Shown: positions 8,676 to 17,872 of the stretch, one piece after another
Numbering within the stretch: the stretch's first letter is position 1
Layout: every line of letters begins with the position of its first letter
Assembly (NCBI RefSeq): GCF_900116045.1
Contig: NZ_LT630450.1
Location: forward strand, 1,245,001 to 1,309,000
Source: Desulfovibrio piger
Lineage (GTDB): Bacteria > Desulfobacterota > Desulfovibrionia > Desulfovibrionales > Desulfovibrionaceae
Direction: 5' to 3'
Length of the DNA stretch: 64,000 nucleotides
The notes under the pieces: model-generated
What the model was told of the DNA's origin: nothing
Databases searched by the model: none
What the model saw: the letters and a program-made list of their open reading frames with translations, nothing else
Program-made: the position numbers and the translations under genes

Positions 8676-9437
8676 ATGCAGAATCTTAGCAAGAATTACG
8701 GCCAGACCCTGAACCTGGATAAACTCACCAGCTACTGTCCCGGCTGCGGTCACGGCGTTGTAACCCGCCTGGTGGCGGAAGCCATCGAAGAGCTGGGCAT
8801 CCGCCAGCGTGCGATAGCCATCGTGGGCATCGGTTGCGGTGGTTTTTCCCATCACTACATGGACATCGATGCCATCGAAGCCACCCATGGCCGCGCACCT
8901 TCCTTCGCCGTGGGATACAAGCTGGCCCGTCCCGACAACATCGTCTTCACCTACGCCGGCGACGGCGACACCAGCGCCATCGGCATCGGCGACCTTCTCC
9001 ATGCGGCCAACAAGGGCATGCCCATCACCACCATCATGATCAACAATACCGTGTTCGGTATGACCGGCGGGCAGATGTCCCCCACCACGCTCGAAGGCCA
9101 GGTGACCACCACTACGCCCAAGGGACGTGACGTGACCTGGCAGGGCTATCCCCTGCTGGTTCCCGAGATGATGCGCGCCATGCCCGGTGTGAAATTCCTG
9201 GCACGCGAGAGCGTGGCCACTGCCAAACATATTATGCACGCGAAGAAAAGCATCAGAAAGGCCTTCGAATGTCAGGTTCGCGGTCTTGGTTACTCCTTCG
9301 TGGAAATGATCGTCCCCTGTCCCACCGGCCTCAAGAAATCCGTACGCGACTCCTATGACTGGTGTGCCAACCAGATGAACGGTTATTTCCAGCCCCAAAT
9401 CTTCAAGGACGAAATGGAGCAGAACAATGCTGACTAA
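8676..9437 (+). CDS. 2-oxoacid:ferredoxin oxidoreductase, beta (TPP-binding) subunit
   Basis: A 253-residue subunit. CPGCGHGVV near residue 21 and the thiamine-diphosphate motif GDGDTSAIG followed by INNTVFGMTGGQMSPTT identify the catalytic beta chain of VOR/KOR-type complexes. It starts 4 bases after the alpha gene, and its last 11 bases overlap the gamma gene, indicating coupled translation. Confidence 0.93.
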   Translation: MQNLSKNYGQTLNLDKLTSYCPGCGHGVVTRLVAEAIEELGIRQRAIAIVGIGCGGFSHHYMDIDAIEATHGRAPSFAVGYKLARPDNIVFTYAGDGDTSAIGIGDLLHAANKGMPITTIMINNTVFGMTGGQMSPTTLEGQVTTTTPKGRDVTWQGYPLLVPEMMRAMPGVKFLARESVATAKHIMHAKKSIRKAFECQVRGLGYSFVEMIVPCPTGLKKSVRDSYDWCANQMNGYFQPQIFKDEMEQNNAD

Positions 9438-9972
9438 ATGCATGTTTTCCGGTTCTGGCGGTCAGGGTTCCGCTCTTATGGCCAAGCTTGTCTGCCTGGC
9501 CTCCATCAAGGAAGGGCTCAAGGTCGTCATGACCCAGACCTACGGTATCGAACAGCGCGGTGGCGACTCCACGGCCTATGTGATCGTTTCCGATGGCCCC
9601 ATCGGCAGCCCTATCGTAGAAAAGGATGCCACTGTGGCCGTCGCCCTGAGCAAATCCATCTATGACTTGTGCTTCGAAGGCACCGCTCCCGGTGGCACCC
9701 TGTTTTGCAACACCTCGCTGGTGGAAGAGCCCCGGGCCCCTGAGGGTTTCGTCCAGGTGGGCCTGCCTGTGTCCGATATGGCCATGGAAGCCGGTTCCGT
9801 CCGCTCTGCCAATATGGTCATGCTGGGAGCTGTCCTGGCCAGGACAGGCCTGCTCAAGCTGGAGACCGTCGAACAGGTCCTCACGGAGACCATGGGCGCC
9901 AAAAAGCCTGCCCTGCTGGAAATGAATATCAAGGCACTGCACACCGGCTATGAAGCGGGCCTGAAGGGGTAA
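9427..9972 (+). CDS. 2-oxoacid:ferredoxin oxidoreductase, gamma subunit
   Basis: A 181-residue gamma chain. It shows the N-terminal FSGSGGQGSALMAKL motif and YGIEQRGGDSTAYV, both characteristic of the family. It starts inside the beta gene and ends 3 bases before the ferredoxin-like delta gene, so the four subunits are tightly coupled. It probably contributes to CoA binding and assembly. Confidence 0.92.
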   Translation: MLTKCMFSGSGGQGSALMAKLVCLASIKEGLKVVMTQTYGIEQRGGDSTAYVIVSDGPIGSPIVEKDATVAVALSKSIYDLCFEGTAPGGTLFCNTSLVEEPRAPEGFVQVGLPVSDMAMEAGSVRSANMVMLGAVLARTGLLKLETVEQVLTETMGAKKPALLEMNIKALHTGYEAGLKG

Positions 9973-9975
9973 CTT

Positions 9976-10194
9976 ATGAGCAAGGTTAAAGTTCACATCA
10001 TTGACGCGCGTCGCTGCAAATCCTGTGGCCTGTGTGTGGATGCCTGCCCCAAGCAGGTACTGGCCATCAGTGCCCATATCAACGGCCAGGGATACAATTA
10101 TGTGGAACAGGTCCATCCTGAAAAATGCATCAAATGCAATATCTGCGGCATCGTCTGCCCGGATGTGGCTATTGGCGTCGTGGTGGAGGATTAG
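9976..10194 (+). CDS. 2-oxoacid:ferredoxin oxidoreductase, delta subunit (2x[4Fe-4S])
   Basis: A 72-residue ferredoxin-like protein with two complete cluster motifs, CKSCGLCVDACP and CIKCNICGIVCP. It passes electrons from the TPP centre to free ferredoxin. In many relatives the delta gene precedes the alpha gene; here it is last in the set. Confidence 0.93.
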   Translation: MSKVKVHIIDARRCKSCGLCVDACPKQVLAISAHINGQGYNYVEQVHPEKCIKCNICGIVCPDVAIGVVVED

Positions 10195-10275
10195 CTCCTC
10201 AGGAAACGGCAAGATGTACCGGGTCACGCTGCCATCGGGGGCAGCGTGACTGCAAGAGCTCCCGGGAGGAATGCA

Positions 10276-12429
10276 ATGTCTGACCTTGTCCCTCTCTTTC
10301 GTCCCAAAAGCGTCGCTCTTATCGGCGCTTCGTCCGATACGAAGAAATACGGCTACTGGACAGCCAAGAGCCTGATAGACAACAAGTTCCAGGGTGACAT
10401 CTATCTGGTCTCCCGATCCGGCGGTGAAATCCTCGGTCACCCTACCTATCCCGACATCCTTTCCGTGCCCGGTGAAGTGGACCTGGCCATCGTGGCCATT
10501 GCTCCCAGGCATATAGTCCCCATCATCGAGCAGTGTGCCGAAAAGGGCGTGAAGACCGCCATCGTCGTCTCCACGGGCTTTGGCGAGACCGGTCCCGAGG
10601 GCAAGGAGATCGAACGCCAGATGCTGGAAGTGGCCCGCAAGGGCAATCTGCGCATCATGGGCCCCAACTGCATGGGGATGTACAGTTCTGCCGTGAGCCT
10701 CAATGCGAGCATCATCGATCTGGCCCCCGGCCCCATGAGCCTCGTGCTGCAAAGCGGCAACTTTGGTATCGACATCAACTTCAATGCCAAAAGCCGCAAC
10801 CTCGGTTACAGCTGCTGGGCCACCATCGGCAATCAGATGGATATCCGCTTCAATGACTTCGTCAGCTATATCGGACAGGACGAAAATACCAAGGTACTGC
10901 TGCTGTACATGGAAGGCCTGCGTGTGGAAGATGAGGAAGATGGCCGCAAGTTCCTGAAGGCCGCCCAGAAGACCTCGCTCAAGACGCCCATCGCCGCCAT
11001 CAAGATCGGCCGCAGCGCCGCCGGTGCCCGTGCCGCCGCTTCCCACACCGGCTCCCTGGCCGGCAGTGAAAAAATCTTCGACGCGGCCCTGGAGCAGGCG
11101 GGCGTCGTTCGTGTGGACAGTCCCAACGAACTGCTCGATACCGCCGAGACTTTCGCCAAGTGCAAGCCCGCCATCGGCAGACGCATGGCCGTGCTCACCG
11201 ACGGCGGCGGTCACGGCGTCATGGCTACCGACTTCTGCGAGCGATTCAAGCTGGAAGCCCCGGTGCTGTCCCAGGCCACCCAGGAAAAGCTGCGCGCCAT
11301 CCTGCGTCCGCACTGCCCCATCAAAAATCCTGTGGACCTGGCCGGCACGCCCGAAGCCGACATGTGGGTCTTCGACCGGTGCCTGGAGGTCCTGCTGGAC
11401 GACCCCGATGTGGATGGTGTGATCATCGTGGGCCTTTATGGCGGCTATGCCGATCTTTCCGAAGAATTCCGCGTTATGGAGATGGACGTGGCCAAGAGCA
11501 TGGCTGCCCGCGTGCAGAAGGCCAACAAGCCTGTGGTCATGCATTCCATCTACCAGCCACAGCAGCCTGAATGCCTGCGTTACCTGAGCGACAACGGCAT
11601 CCCGGTATTCGGTTCCGTGGACGCTGCCGTACGCTCCATGGGTACGCTGGTGAGTTATGCCGACCGCCGCAAGGCCCTGGAAGAAGAACTGGCCGGTGCC
11701 AGTGTGGAACTGCCCGCCGACCGCCACGAAAAAGTTCGTGCCATCCTCGATTCCGTGCGCGCCCAGAACCGCTGCAACCTGGTCGAGACAGAAGCCCGCG
11801 ACATTTTCAAAGCCTATGGCCTGAACCTGGCTCCGCACTACCTGGCGCGCAACGCCGACGAAGCGGCAGAGCTGTGGCAGAAGATAGGCGGCAAGGCCGT
11901 CATGAAGATCGTATCCCCGGATATCCTGCACAAGACCGATGCCGGCGGTGTGGCCCTGAACATCGAATCCGCCGGGAGCGCCCGTGAAGCCTTTGAGCGC
12001 CTGGTCAGGAACGGCCTGGCCTACAAGCCTGACGCGGACATCTTCGGCGTGCTGATGACCCCCATGCTGCCCGGCGGCGTGGAATGCATCATTGGCGCCA
12101 GCCATGACGTGACCTTCGGCCCCACGGTCATGTTCGGTCTGGGCGGCATCTTCGTGGAAGTGCTCAAGGACGTGTCCTTCCGCGTGGCCCCCATCAACAT
12201 GCCCTCCGCCCGCAAGATGGTGCGTGAAATCCGCGGTCTGGCCATGCTGCAGGGTGCGCGCGGCGCCAAGCCCTGCGATCTGGAAGCCCTGGCCGAGGCC
12301 GTTTGTCTGGTCTCCCACCTGGTGGATGAGCTGCGTGATGTCGCCGAAGTCGACCTCAACCCCGTTTTTGCCTGGGAAAAAGGACTGGCCGTGGCCGATG
12401 CCCGCATCGTCCTGCATCCCGTGAAGTAG
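10276..12429 (+). CDS. ADP-forming acyl-CoA synthetase (fused alpha-beta)
   Basis: A 717-residue NDP-forming acyl-CoA synthetase that converts acyl-CoA, ADP and phosphate to a free acid, CoA and ATP. Order: CoA-binding domain (residues about 5-130, starting FRPKSVALIGASSD), two ligase-CoA domains (a GGGHGV motif with His near residue 313, in the part of the protein that holds the phosphohistidine in active family members), and a C-terminal ATP-grasp domain from about residue 500 (KIVSPDILHKTDAGGV). GGGAGGA precedes ATG 10276. Directly after the oxidoreductase genes, it would harvest acyl-CoA as ATP by substrate-level phosphorylation, as in peptide-fermenting anaerobes. Confidence 0.9.
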   Translation: MSDLVPLFRPKSVALIGASSDTKKYGYWTAKSLIDNKFQGDIYLVSRSGGEILGHPTYPDILSVPGEVDLAIVAIAPRHIVPIIEQCAEKGVKTAIVVSTGFGETGPEGKEIERQMLEVARKGNLRIMGPNCMGMYSSAVSLNASIIDLAPGPMSLVLQSGNFGIDINFNAKSRNLGYSCWATIGNQMDIRFNDFVSYIGQDENTKVLLLYMEGLRVEDEEDGRKFLKAAQKTSLKTPIAAIKIGRSAAGARAAASHTGSLAGSEKIFDAALEQAGVVRVDSPNELLDTAETFAKCKPAIGRRMAVLTDGGGHGVMATDFCERFKLEAPVLSQATQEKLRAILRPHCPIKNPVDLAGTPEADMWVFDRCLEVLLDDPDVDGVIIVGLYGGYADLSEEFRVMEMDVAKSMAARVQKANKPVVMHSIYQPQQPECLRYLSDNGIPVFGSVDAAVRSMGTLVSYADRRKALEEELAGASVELPADRHEKVRAILDSVRAQNRCNLVETEARDIFKAYGLNLAPHYLARNADEAAELWQKIGGKAVMKIVSPDILHKTDAGGVALNIESAGSAREAFERLVRNGLAYKPDADIFGVLMTPMLPGGVECIIGASHDVTFGPTVMFGLGGIFVEVLKDVSFRVAPINMPSARKMVREIRGLAMLQGARGAKPCDLEALAEAVCLVSHLVDELRDVAEVDLNPVFAWEKGLAVADARIVLHPVK

Positions 12430-12509
12430 CGTCCTTTTGCCCGCCAGACCGCCGGCAGGCACGATCCGCCGGCGTATGCACAAGCATCTTTTAGGAAGAG
12501 AGAACTACC

Positions 12510-13832
12510 ATGCGTGAAGTGAAGCGTTTCCCCACCACCACTGGTCAGAGCTGGCTTGAGATGTCCTCTTTCAAAGATCATCTGTTCAAGAGCCATGACA
12601 AGATCGCCAAGGAATATGACTATATCGTCGTAGGCGCCGGTTACGGCGGATACGGCTGCGCCAGCCGTCTGGCTGAACTGCAGCCCAGTGCCAGAATCGC
12701 TGTCTTCGAAGCCATCAAGATCGGCAACGGCGACAGCGGCAAGAATGCCGGTTTCATCATCGACGTGCCCCATAATTTCGGTGACCAGGGCAATTCCAAT
12801 TTTGAAGACAACTTCATGTACTATAAGCTCAACACCTTCATCATCGGCCGGATGCGCAAGGCCATCGAAGATTCCGGCATCAAGGTGGACTGGGATCCCT
12901 GCGGCAAATATCTGTGCTGCTCCGAGACCAAGAGCTTCAAGCTCATCGATACCGAAGTCGAAGAGCTCGAGCACATGAACGTCAAGTATGAGATCTATGA
13001 AGGCGAAGTCCTGGCCAAGCGTCTGGGCACCCGTTACTACAAAAAGGCCCTCTACACCCCCGGGACCCTGCTGGTGAACCCTGCCGACGTGCTGCGCGGA
13101 CTGTTCACCGTGCTGCCCGAAAATGTTGACGTGTTCGAAGAGTGCCCCGTTATGAGCATTGAGGAAGGCGCCCGTGCCCGCGTGAAACTGCTCAACGGCA
13201 AGGAACTGACGGCCAAGAACGTCGTCGTCACCGGTGGCCCCTTCATCGAGGAATTCGGCATTGTGAAGAACACGTTCTGCCCCGTGCTTTCTTACGGCGC
13301 CTTCACCCGCCAGCTCAACGAAGACGAGCTCATCTACTTCAAGGACGTCAAGCCCTGGGGCTGCACCGCGGGACATCCCGCCGGCACCACCGTCCGCTTC
13401 ACCTGCGACAACCGTATCTTCGTACGGAACGGTTTCAGCTACGCCACGCATCGCACCACCTCCTTCCAGCGCATCCGCCGGGCCGTTCCCAAGCTGCGCC
13501 GGGCCTTTGAAAACCGTTTCCCCGAGATCAAGCATGTCAACTTCGAATACCTTTACGGCGGCATGATCAACATGACCATGAACTTCCGGCCGCTCATGAT
13601 CCAAAAGCATCCCAGCGTGTACGCCTCGGCCAGCGGCGAAGGTGCCGGCGTGGCCAAGACCTGCCTGATGGGCCACTATGTGGCCGAATGGATCAACGGC
13701 ATCGACAGCGAGGAGCTGCGCTTCCTGCGCCGTATCGCCACCCCGAGCCACCTGCCGCCGGAACCCCTGCCTACCATCGGCGCCACCGCCCGCCTGATGT
13801 GGGAGGAGTTCAACGCCAAAAGCGAAATCTAG
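12510..13832 (+). CDS. FAD-dependent amino acid/amine dehydrogenase (DAO family)
   Basis: A 440-residue flavoprotein. The dinucleotide motif VVGAGYGGYGCASRL begins near residue 35, followed by GDSGKNAGF, a DAO-family flavin-contact region. These enzymes oxidise primary or secondary amines or amino acids to imines. In this likely strict anaerobe the electron acceptor is probably not oxygen. AGGAAGAGAG precedes the ATG. Between an acyl-CoA synthetase and a RidA imine deaminase, it most plausibly feeds a 2-oxoacid into the oxidoreductase. Related families (gamma-glutamylputrescine oxidase, taurine dehydrogenase-like) cannot be separated by eye. Confidence 0.8.
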   Translation: MREVKRFPTTTGQSWLEMSSFKDHLFKSHDKIAKEYDYIVVGAGYGGYGCASRLAELQPSARIAVFEAIKIGNGDSGKNAGFIIDVPHNFGDQGNSNFEDNFMYYKLNTFIIGRMRKAIEDSGIKVDWDPCGKYLCCSETKSFKLIDTEVEELEHMNVKYEIYEGEVLAKRLGTRYYKKALYTPGTLLVNPADVLRGLFTVLPENVDVFEECPVMSIEEGARARVKLLNGKELTAKNVVVTGGPFIEEFGIVKNTFCPVLSYGAFTRQLNEDELIYFKDVKPWGCTAGHPAGTTVRFTCDNRIFVRNGFSYATHRTTSFQRIRRAVPKLRRAFENRFPEIKHVNFEYLYGGMINMTMNFRPLMIQKHPSVYASASGEGAGVAKTCLMGHYVAEWINGIDSEELRFLRRIATPSHLPPEPLPTIGATARLMWEEFNAKSEI

Positions 13833-13925
13833 CTCCCATGTGCCTGGCGTGGGGCGGCTCCCTTCTACGCCCCGCGCCTCCTTTCCCATAGCATCCCCTA
13901 TCCAATACGCTCTCTGGAGGTCATC

Positions 13926-14303
13926 ATGGAATTTGTGCATGCTCCCAAGGCTTGCGCCGCTGTCGGCCCCTATTCCCACGCCGTCAAGGCCGGTAACACC
14001 TATTACCTTTCCGGCCAGGTGCCTTTCCATCCCGTGACGGGTGAAGTGGTGGGAAAAGACATGGCCGAACAGGCCACCCAGACCCTCACCAACATGAAAG
14101 CGGTGCTGGATGCCTGCGGGCTGGCCATCGCCCATATCGCCAAAGTGACCGTATTCATCACGGACATGCACGACTTCGATGCCTTCAACACAGTGTATGC
14201 CGATTTCATGGGTGAGCACCGGCCTGCCCGTGTCTGTGTCGAAGTCAGCAATATAGCGCATGGCTGCCTGCTGGAACTCGACTGTGTGTGCGTCGTGGAA
14301 TAA
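13926..14303 (+). CDS. ridA: RidA family enamine/imine deaminase (first copy)
   Basis: A 125-residue Rid protein. The conserved sites are visible: GPYSHAVKAG, YYLSGQVPF, the substrate-carboxylate-binding Arg in RPARVCVEV, and the Glu of the C-terminal ELDCVCVVE strand. Rid proteins hydrolyse reactive imines to 2-oxoacids and ammonia. It follows the DAO-family flavoprotein, whose direct product is an imine, so a pathway role fits better than general housekeeping. GGAGGTCATC precedes the ATG. A second, distinct RidA lies at 58603. Confidence 0.9.
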   Translation: MEFVHAPKACAAVGPYSHAVKAGNTYYLSGQVPFHPVTGEVVGKDMAEQATQTLTNMKAVLDACGLAIAHIAKVTVFITDMHDFDAFNTVYADFMGEHRPARVCVEVSNIAHGCLLELDCVCVVE

Positions 14304-14444
14304 CATCGGGACAGAACAAAGACAGGGGGCGGCACTGCCTTCCTCAACAGCTATTTTTTCAGCGCCATGACGGTGCATCTGTAAGGCACTCTTCATCGAG
14401 GCATGCGACTCCAGCCTCACAAATGCAGGATATCACAATGGCAT

Positions 14445-14470
14445 AGGGGGAGCATCAGCTCCCCCTTTTT
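14445..14470 (+). terminator. Terminator or attenuator between ridA and the BCCT gene
   Basis: AGGGGGAGC, loop ATCA, GCTCCCCCT, then TTTT. It divides the catabolic block: oxidoreductase to RidA upstream, and transporter, UbiX and IclR downstream. I found no clear promoter between it and the ATG at 14523, so partial read-through is likely. Confidence 0.8.
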
Positions 14471-14522
14471 GTCTTCATGATACCCCAAATGCTATCTGGG
14501 CCGCGTTCTTAAGGAGATTTTC

Positions 14523-16058
14523 ATGAGTGAATCACCATATAGCGTAGACAAACTGACTTTTGCCATAGGCTACAGTATCATATTCCTTTTTGTACTTATC
14601 GCTGTTATCTTTCCTGCGAATTTCACTGCAATGATGGAGGTCGTCCAAACTTTTCTGCTCAATAATACCGGTTGGCTCACAGTCTTCCTTTCCGTATGCA
14701 TCGTCGTTTTCACGCTCTGCATCATCGCTTCTCCCATTGGTTCCATCAGGATCGGCGGCCGCCATGCCAAGCCCGACTTCAGCCTGTGGCGCTGGTTTGC
14801 CATTTCTCTGTGTGCCGGTATCGGTATCGGCATCCTGTTCTGGGGCATAGGTGAACCCATCTACCATCTGATGCAGCCCCCCACCGAGAACCTTGGTATT
14901 GCCCCCGGCTCTCACCAGGCCGCTGTTTTTGCCATCTCGCAGAGTATCATGCACTGGAGCGTGGCCCAGTACTGCCTCTACTCTATCTGTGGCGTGACCT
15001 TCGCGGTCATGTGCTTCAACAACAACCGTCCCCTCTCCATCATCGACTGTTTCGCCGTCATCGTGCCTTCCAGGTATTTTGAGCTCAGCCGCTGCGTGGT
15101 GCATACCATCTGCCTGTTCTCCCTGTGCTTCGCTGTCATCAGCAGCATGGGCTCCCTGATCATGATGGTCTCCAGCATGCTCTCCCATCTGACGGGCCTG
15201 CCGCGTTCCTTTATGATGGACACGCTTATCTGCGTCGCCGGTACCGGCCTGTTCGTCATCTCGGCCATCAGCGGCCTGCGCCGGGGCATGTCTTTCCTCT
15301 CGCAACAGACCACGCGCCTTTTCATCTTCCTGATGTTCTTCGTCTTCCTTGTGGGCCCCACTTCCTTCATCCTGACCATGGGCACGGAAGTCTTCGGCTA
15401 TACGCTGAGCTCCTTTTTCCACAACAGCTCGCTTATGAGCACCAAGTTCATGGACAACCCCTGGTCCAACTCCTGGCTGGTGGTCTACATGGCCTTTTTC
15501 TTTGGGTATGCGCCGCCCATCGGCCTGTTCCTGGCTCGTCTCGGCAAAGGCCGCACCGTGCGCCAATTCCTGCTGATGAACATCTTCGCGCCCACCATTT
15601 TCGTATATTTCTGGATCAACACTTTTGGCAGCGTTGCCATCTACTTTCAGTGGAACAACGTCATGGACGTCTGGGGCTTCGTGCAAAGCCACGGACTGGA
15701 ATCCACCGTGGTCGCCGTTCTCCAGACCTTCCCCCTGAGTGGGGTACTGATCTTCCTGTTCATCATCTGTACCATGACCTCTTTCGCCACCCTGGCAGAT
15801 CCCATGACCACGGTGCTGGCAACCTTATCCACCAAGGGACTGTCCATCAATGAAGAGGCTCCCCGACGGCTGAAGGCCGTCTGGGGCATCACTGCCGGAG
15901 TGATGGCCCTGTTGCTGATCTCGACGACAGGCCTTTCCGGTCTGCGCGGCATGGCGGTTTTCAGCGGTTTGTTCATGATGTTCATCACGGCGGGCATCTG
16001 TGTATGCATTGTCAAAATCGGCATGGAAATCCTGGAGCGCCGGCGGCTGGCACAATAA
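14523..16058 (+). CDS. BCCT family transporter
   Basis: A 511-residue protein with twelve predicted membrane segments. The family signature GIGIGILFWGIGEPIYHL is present near residues 97-114, and a conserved Trp/Gly-rich region follows (WSVAQYCLYS). BCCT carriers import betaine, carnitine, choline, proline or related zwitterions using sodium or proton gradients, or by exchange. AAGGAGATTTTC precedes the ATG. Its place after the dehydrogenase and RidA genes suggests that it imports the amine or amino acid substrate. Which substrate-site residues are present was not resolved. Confidence 0.88.
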   Translation: MSESPYSVDKLTFAIGYSIIFLFVLIAVIFPANFTAMMEVVQTFLLNNTGWLTVFLSVCIVVFTLCIIASPIGSIRIGGRHAKPDFSLWRWFAISLCAGIGIGILFWGIGEPIYHLMQPPTENLGIAPGSHQAAVFAISQSIMHWSVAQYCLYSICGVTFAVMCFNNNRPLSIIDCFAVIVPSRYFELSRCVVHTICLFSLCFAVISSMGSLIMMVSSMLSHLTGLPRSFMMDTLICVAGTGLFVISAISGLRRGMSFLSQQTTRLFIFLMFFVFLVGPTSFILTMGTEVFGYTLSSFFHNSSLMSTKFMDNPWSNSWLVVYMAFFFGYAPPIGLFLARLGKGRTVRQFLLMNIFAPTIFVYFWINTFGSVAIYFQWNNVMDVWGFVQSHGLESTVVAVLQTFPLSGVLIFLFIICTMTSFATLADPMTTVLATLSTKGLSINEEAPRRLKAVWGITAGVMALLLISTTGLSGLRGMAVFSGLFMMFITAGICVCIVKIGMEILERRRLAQ

Positions 16059-16079
16059 TCCCCTTCAAGGAGCTCGGAC

Positions 16080-16646
16080 ATGAAAAGATTGATCGTTGGC
16101 GTCAGCGGGGCCAGCGCCATGCCGCTGACAGCGTGCTTGCTGCAGAACCTCCATTATCTGGCCGACGTGGAAGTTCATCTTATAGTATCACCTGGGGCAG
16201 AACGCGTCTTGCAGCATGAATGCCATTGCAAGGCGGATTCCTTCCGAGCTTATGCCCATACCGTCTATGATGCGGCCGATATGGCGGCAGGCCCTTCCAG
16301 TGGATCCTGGCACCATGACGGCATGATCATTTGTCCATGTTCCATGAGCTCGCTGGCATCCATTGCCAGTGGTGCCGGCATGAATTTGCTCCATCGGGCT
16401 GCGGATGTCACACTCAAGGAAGGAAGAAAGCTCATCATCGTCCCTCGGGAAACCCCTCTCAATGTCATCCATATTGAAAATATGCACAGGCTGGCCATGG
16501 CCGGGGCCGTACTCATGCCTTTCATGCCCGCATTCTATGTTTTACCACAAAATATAGAAGACATACTGGTGCATTTCTGTGGGAGGATACTCGACCAGAT
16601 GGGCCTGGAGAACGGCCTTGTCAAACGATGGCATAATAACCTATAA
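16080..16646 (+). CDS. ubiX: UbiX-like flavin prenyltransferase
   Basis: A 188-residue protein close to UbiX/Pad1: VGVSGASAMPL at the N-terminus, SGSWHHDGMIICPCSMSSL, and PRETPLNVIHIENM. UbiX attaches a prenyl group to FMN to make the cofactor of UbiD decarboxylases. No ubiD lies in this cluster; the only one in the window is at 34030-35871. AAGGAGCTCGGAC precedes the ATG. It could serve a UbiD elsewhere, or act in the local pathway if the substrate needs decarboxylation. Confidence 0.85.
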   Translation: MKRLIVGVSGASAMPLTACLLQNLHYLADVEVHLIVSPGAERVLQHECHCKADSFRAYAHTVYDAADMAAGPSSGSWHHDGMIICPCSMSSLASIASGAGMNLLHRAADVTLKEGRKLIIVPRETPLNVIHIENMHRLAMAGAVLMPFMPAFYVLPQNIEDILVHFCGRILDQMGLENGLVKRWHNNL

Positions 16647-16709
16647 TTACAAAATAATTTCGATTGTGCTATGTTGCTACCCTGTTGCAGAAGGATCGCA
16701 GGAATCGTT

Positions 16710-17519
16710 ATGGCAGAACAAAAATACTATACTATAAGCAGCCTTGCGAAAACTTTTTCCGTCATTGAACTCATGACACATAAATCCCTCTGGGATCTTC
16801 GAGAGCTGGCAAAAGTCTCAGCCTTACCAAAAGGGACCCTGCAACGCATCTTGCTAACTCTTGAAGAACTAGGCTATGTGCGCCAGGAACATCGTGGTGG
16901 AGCCTATGCGCTGACCTTAAAATTCTTTCAGCTAGGGCGCCGGATCGTAGGCAACAACAATCTTGTTGAACTCGCCCGCCCGCATTGTCGGGAACTGGTC
17001 GGTATCGTCAATGAGACAGTCAACCTTTGCATGGCTTCGGGGAGCGATATGGTCGTTGTCGATCAGCAGATGTCCCGCCACCATCTCCGTCTTGACTCTA
17101 TAATTGGCTCATCTTTTCCAATCTATCCTTCAGCATCAGGAAAAATTTGGCTTGCCTTTCAAAATGAACAGGATGTCATGCGTGTACTTGGCCAGATCTG
17201 CCAAGAAAATCCAAAGATTTCTGCAGAAGACATCACATCCTTCATTGAGGAACTTGCAGATGTCAGGAATGAAGGAATCGCATTTGACTATGAAGAGATT
17301 TTCGAAGGTGTCAGATGTGTTGCATCACCAATATTCGACTATAGTGGAAGCATCGTTGCAACATTAGGGTGTTCTGTACCTACAGTAAGAATAACTAAAG
17401 AACTTTCTTCATTATTGATAAATGAAGTTTGTGATAAAGCAAAATTGATTTCCTCACTTCTTGGAGCTCAGGCGAGAAAATTTCAGAAAACGCACAAGAC
17501 CATGATTGATATATCTTGA
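16710..17519 (+). CDS. IclR family transcriptional regulator
   Basis: A 269-residue regulator with an N-terminal winged helix (residues about 12-75; DLRELAKVSALPKGTLQR is the recognition region) and a C-terminal IclR effector domain. I chose ATG 16710 (MAEQKYYT), which has AGGA upstream, over an in-frame upstream start. The last 300 bases of the gene and the DNA after it are clearly more AT-rich than the neighbours, hinting at separate ancestry. It is the last gene of the block and the best candidate to read the TACCGT palindromes at 7314-7508. Its effector is probably a pathway intermediate. Confidence 0.88.
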   Translation: MAEQKYYTISSLAKTFSVIELMTHKSLWDLRELAKVSALPKGTLQRILLTLEELGYVRQEHRGGAYALTLKFFQLGRRIVGNNNLVELARPHCRELVGIVNETVNLCMASGSDMVVVDQQMSRHHLRLDSIIGSSFPIYPSASGKIWLAFQNEQDVMRVLGQICQENPKISAEDITSFIEELADVRNEGIAFDYEEIFEGVRCVASPIFDYSGSIVATLGCSVPTVRITKELSSLLINEVCDKAKLISSLLGAQARKFQKTHKTMIDIS

Positions 17520-17872
17520 ACTGTTAAATAGTAGATTTTATATAAATTAATAATAAACTATCTATATATTTAACATAAAGATAACTAAAGATTATTTATC
17601 AATAACATATAACTACAAAATGAAATATGCTTCTTTTGACATAACATCTGGTATTATCCCCAAGAAGAAACTAAGCGGTATAGGCAATGATCCGCGCCCC
17701 CATCCTCACGCACGCACCCTTTGATTTTCGTTTTCATGGCCCCCGGTGGAACCCCAATCAGAACCACCCGCAAAGCGGGTGGTTTGCTCTGGCCCTGTAA
17801 GGGCCTGTTACCGGCTGCGCCTAAAGACGCTGGCTTTCACGCTGTTCAAGCCCAGTGCCCTTGCCGCCTTGG

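Noticed and set aside
9403-12483. A 1026-codon open frame on the minus strand
   Set aside because: Antisense to the oxidoreductase gamma and delta subunit genes and the acyl-CoA synthetase gene; no coding signs of its own.
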